Shown here: positions 5,609 through 6,087 of the stretch, one piece after another | How the letters are laid out: the number at the start of each line of letters is the position of its first letter | Numbering within the stretch: the first letter of the stretch is position 1 | Source: Phaeodactylibacter sp964397205 | GTDB taxonomy: Bacteria > Bacteroidota > Bacteroidia > Chitinophagales > Saprospiraceae | Reading direction: 5' to 3' | Assembly: GCA_964397205.1 (NCBI GenBank) | Contig: CAYNIT010000273.1 | Location: forward strand, 1-6,087 | Length of the DNA: 6,087 nt | Made by a program: the position numbers and the translations under genes | The notes under the pieces: generated by a model | What the model was told of the DNA's origin: nothing | Seen by the model: the letters and a program-made list of their open reading frames with translations, nothing else | Databases searched by the model: none

Positions 5609-6087
5609 CGAGCGCCAGCTTTACAGAAAGAAGTTCCCGGATTTGCTCTGCTTGTTCCTGCTTCAAGCCGGGTATCATCAAATCGCTCTGACTTCCACCC
5701 GCGGTGAAAACCGCCAGGCTGGCTAAGCCAAACTGCCGCTCGATCACGCCCTGTTGCACCTCACTGTGCTGAATGCGGCTGAAAGGCACTACAGTAAGCG
5801 TTCGGAACAACAAGCCAGTACGGTACATCAAATCATGCTGGCGCAGGGCATACCCTTTAATCCGGAAACCATAGTACCGAATGATGGTGCTGACGATCAG
5901 CAGAGCCCCCCATAAGCCAGCGATGCTCCAACGCAGCCAGGACGGAAAATCTTTCGTCAAATAAGTGTATACCAGAAAGACAAACAAAATACCAAGCCGA
6001 GCCACCCATAGCCCCAGCATTTCCACCCGGAGATAGGCCGGGGAAAGGGGTTCGAAGTCCACATCAGTAGTGGCGGGCAGTTCCTCC
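5595..6087 (-). CDS. Membrane protein with one bPH_2 domain, YdbS-like (5' end off the window)
   Basis: A short membrane protein with two hydrophobic segments (about residues 14-35 and 41-62, counted from the in-window GTG at 6062) followed by one bPH_2 domain (about 66-147). The domain shows the family text TGLLFRTLTVVPFSRIQHSE, then GLASLAVFTAGG. The reading frame stays open to the right edge, adding a Pro/Thr/Glu-containing stretch, and there is no ATG in frame. I therefore treat the gene as 5'-partial; the GTG at 6062 is a possible but weaker start giving 155 residues, near the size of B. subtilis YdbS (about 159). It precedes the three-domain gene and overlaps it by 14 bases, so the two are co-transcribed and their products probably act together in the membrane. 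The promoter would lie beyond the window. Confidence 0.85.
   Translation of the reverse strand, partial: EELPATTDVDFEPLSPAYLRVEMLGLWVARLGILFVFLVYTYLTKDFPSWLRWSIAGLWGALLIVSTIIRYYGFRIKGYALRQHDLMYRTGLLFRTLTVVPFSRIQHSEVQQGVIERQFGLASLAVFTAGGSQSDLMIPGLKQEQAEQIRELLSVKLALDEEE

Overview
This window reads as a moderately GC-rich, Gram-negative-type chromosome segment, most plausibly from the Bacteroidota (Saprospiria/Lewinella-like). That placement is an inference. It rests on the general protein character, the near absence of Shine-Dalgarno sequences (genes start at ATGA/TGATG junctions or behind A-rich leaders), and a short palindromic repeat array. No rRNA, tRNA or marker gene is present to fix the taxonomy.

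Left to centre (1-4102, plus strand) is one compact operon. It starts with the C-terminal part of a YnjB-type (COG4134) periplasmic solute-binding protein. Two separate membrane permeases follow, at 527-1384 and 1381-2148; together they correspond to the single fused permease YnjC of Escherichia coli. After a 269-base intercistronic gap come the ATPase (2418-3152) and a radical SAM protein (3149-4102). Most junctions overlap by 1-4 bases (TGATG, ATGA, ATGA), so translation is probably coupled. The YnjBCD transporter substrate is not established. The radical SAM enzyme overlaps the ATPase gene, so it probably uses or makes whatever this importer handles.

The only sizeable non-coding gap (2149-2417) is almost filled by seven directly oriented hairpin repeats. 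They alternate strictly between a GTA triloop and a WTTA tetraloop, and pair up as dimers 6-8 bases apart. Two stem positions show compensatory changes, and every unit keeps one G-U wobble on the sense strand. The first repeat supplies the stop codon of the second permease. This is the most unusual element of the window.

Right part (4106-6087, minus strand): a convergent two-gene operon of membrane proteins with bacterial PH-like domains (bPH_2, formerly DUF304). It comprises a short protein running off the right edge and a 500-residue protein with three bPH_2 domains. The layout matches the ydbS-ydbT pair of Bacillus subtilis. Only three bases separate its stop codon from that of the radical SAM gene.
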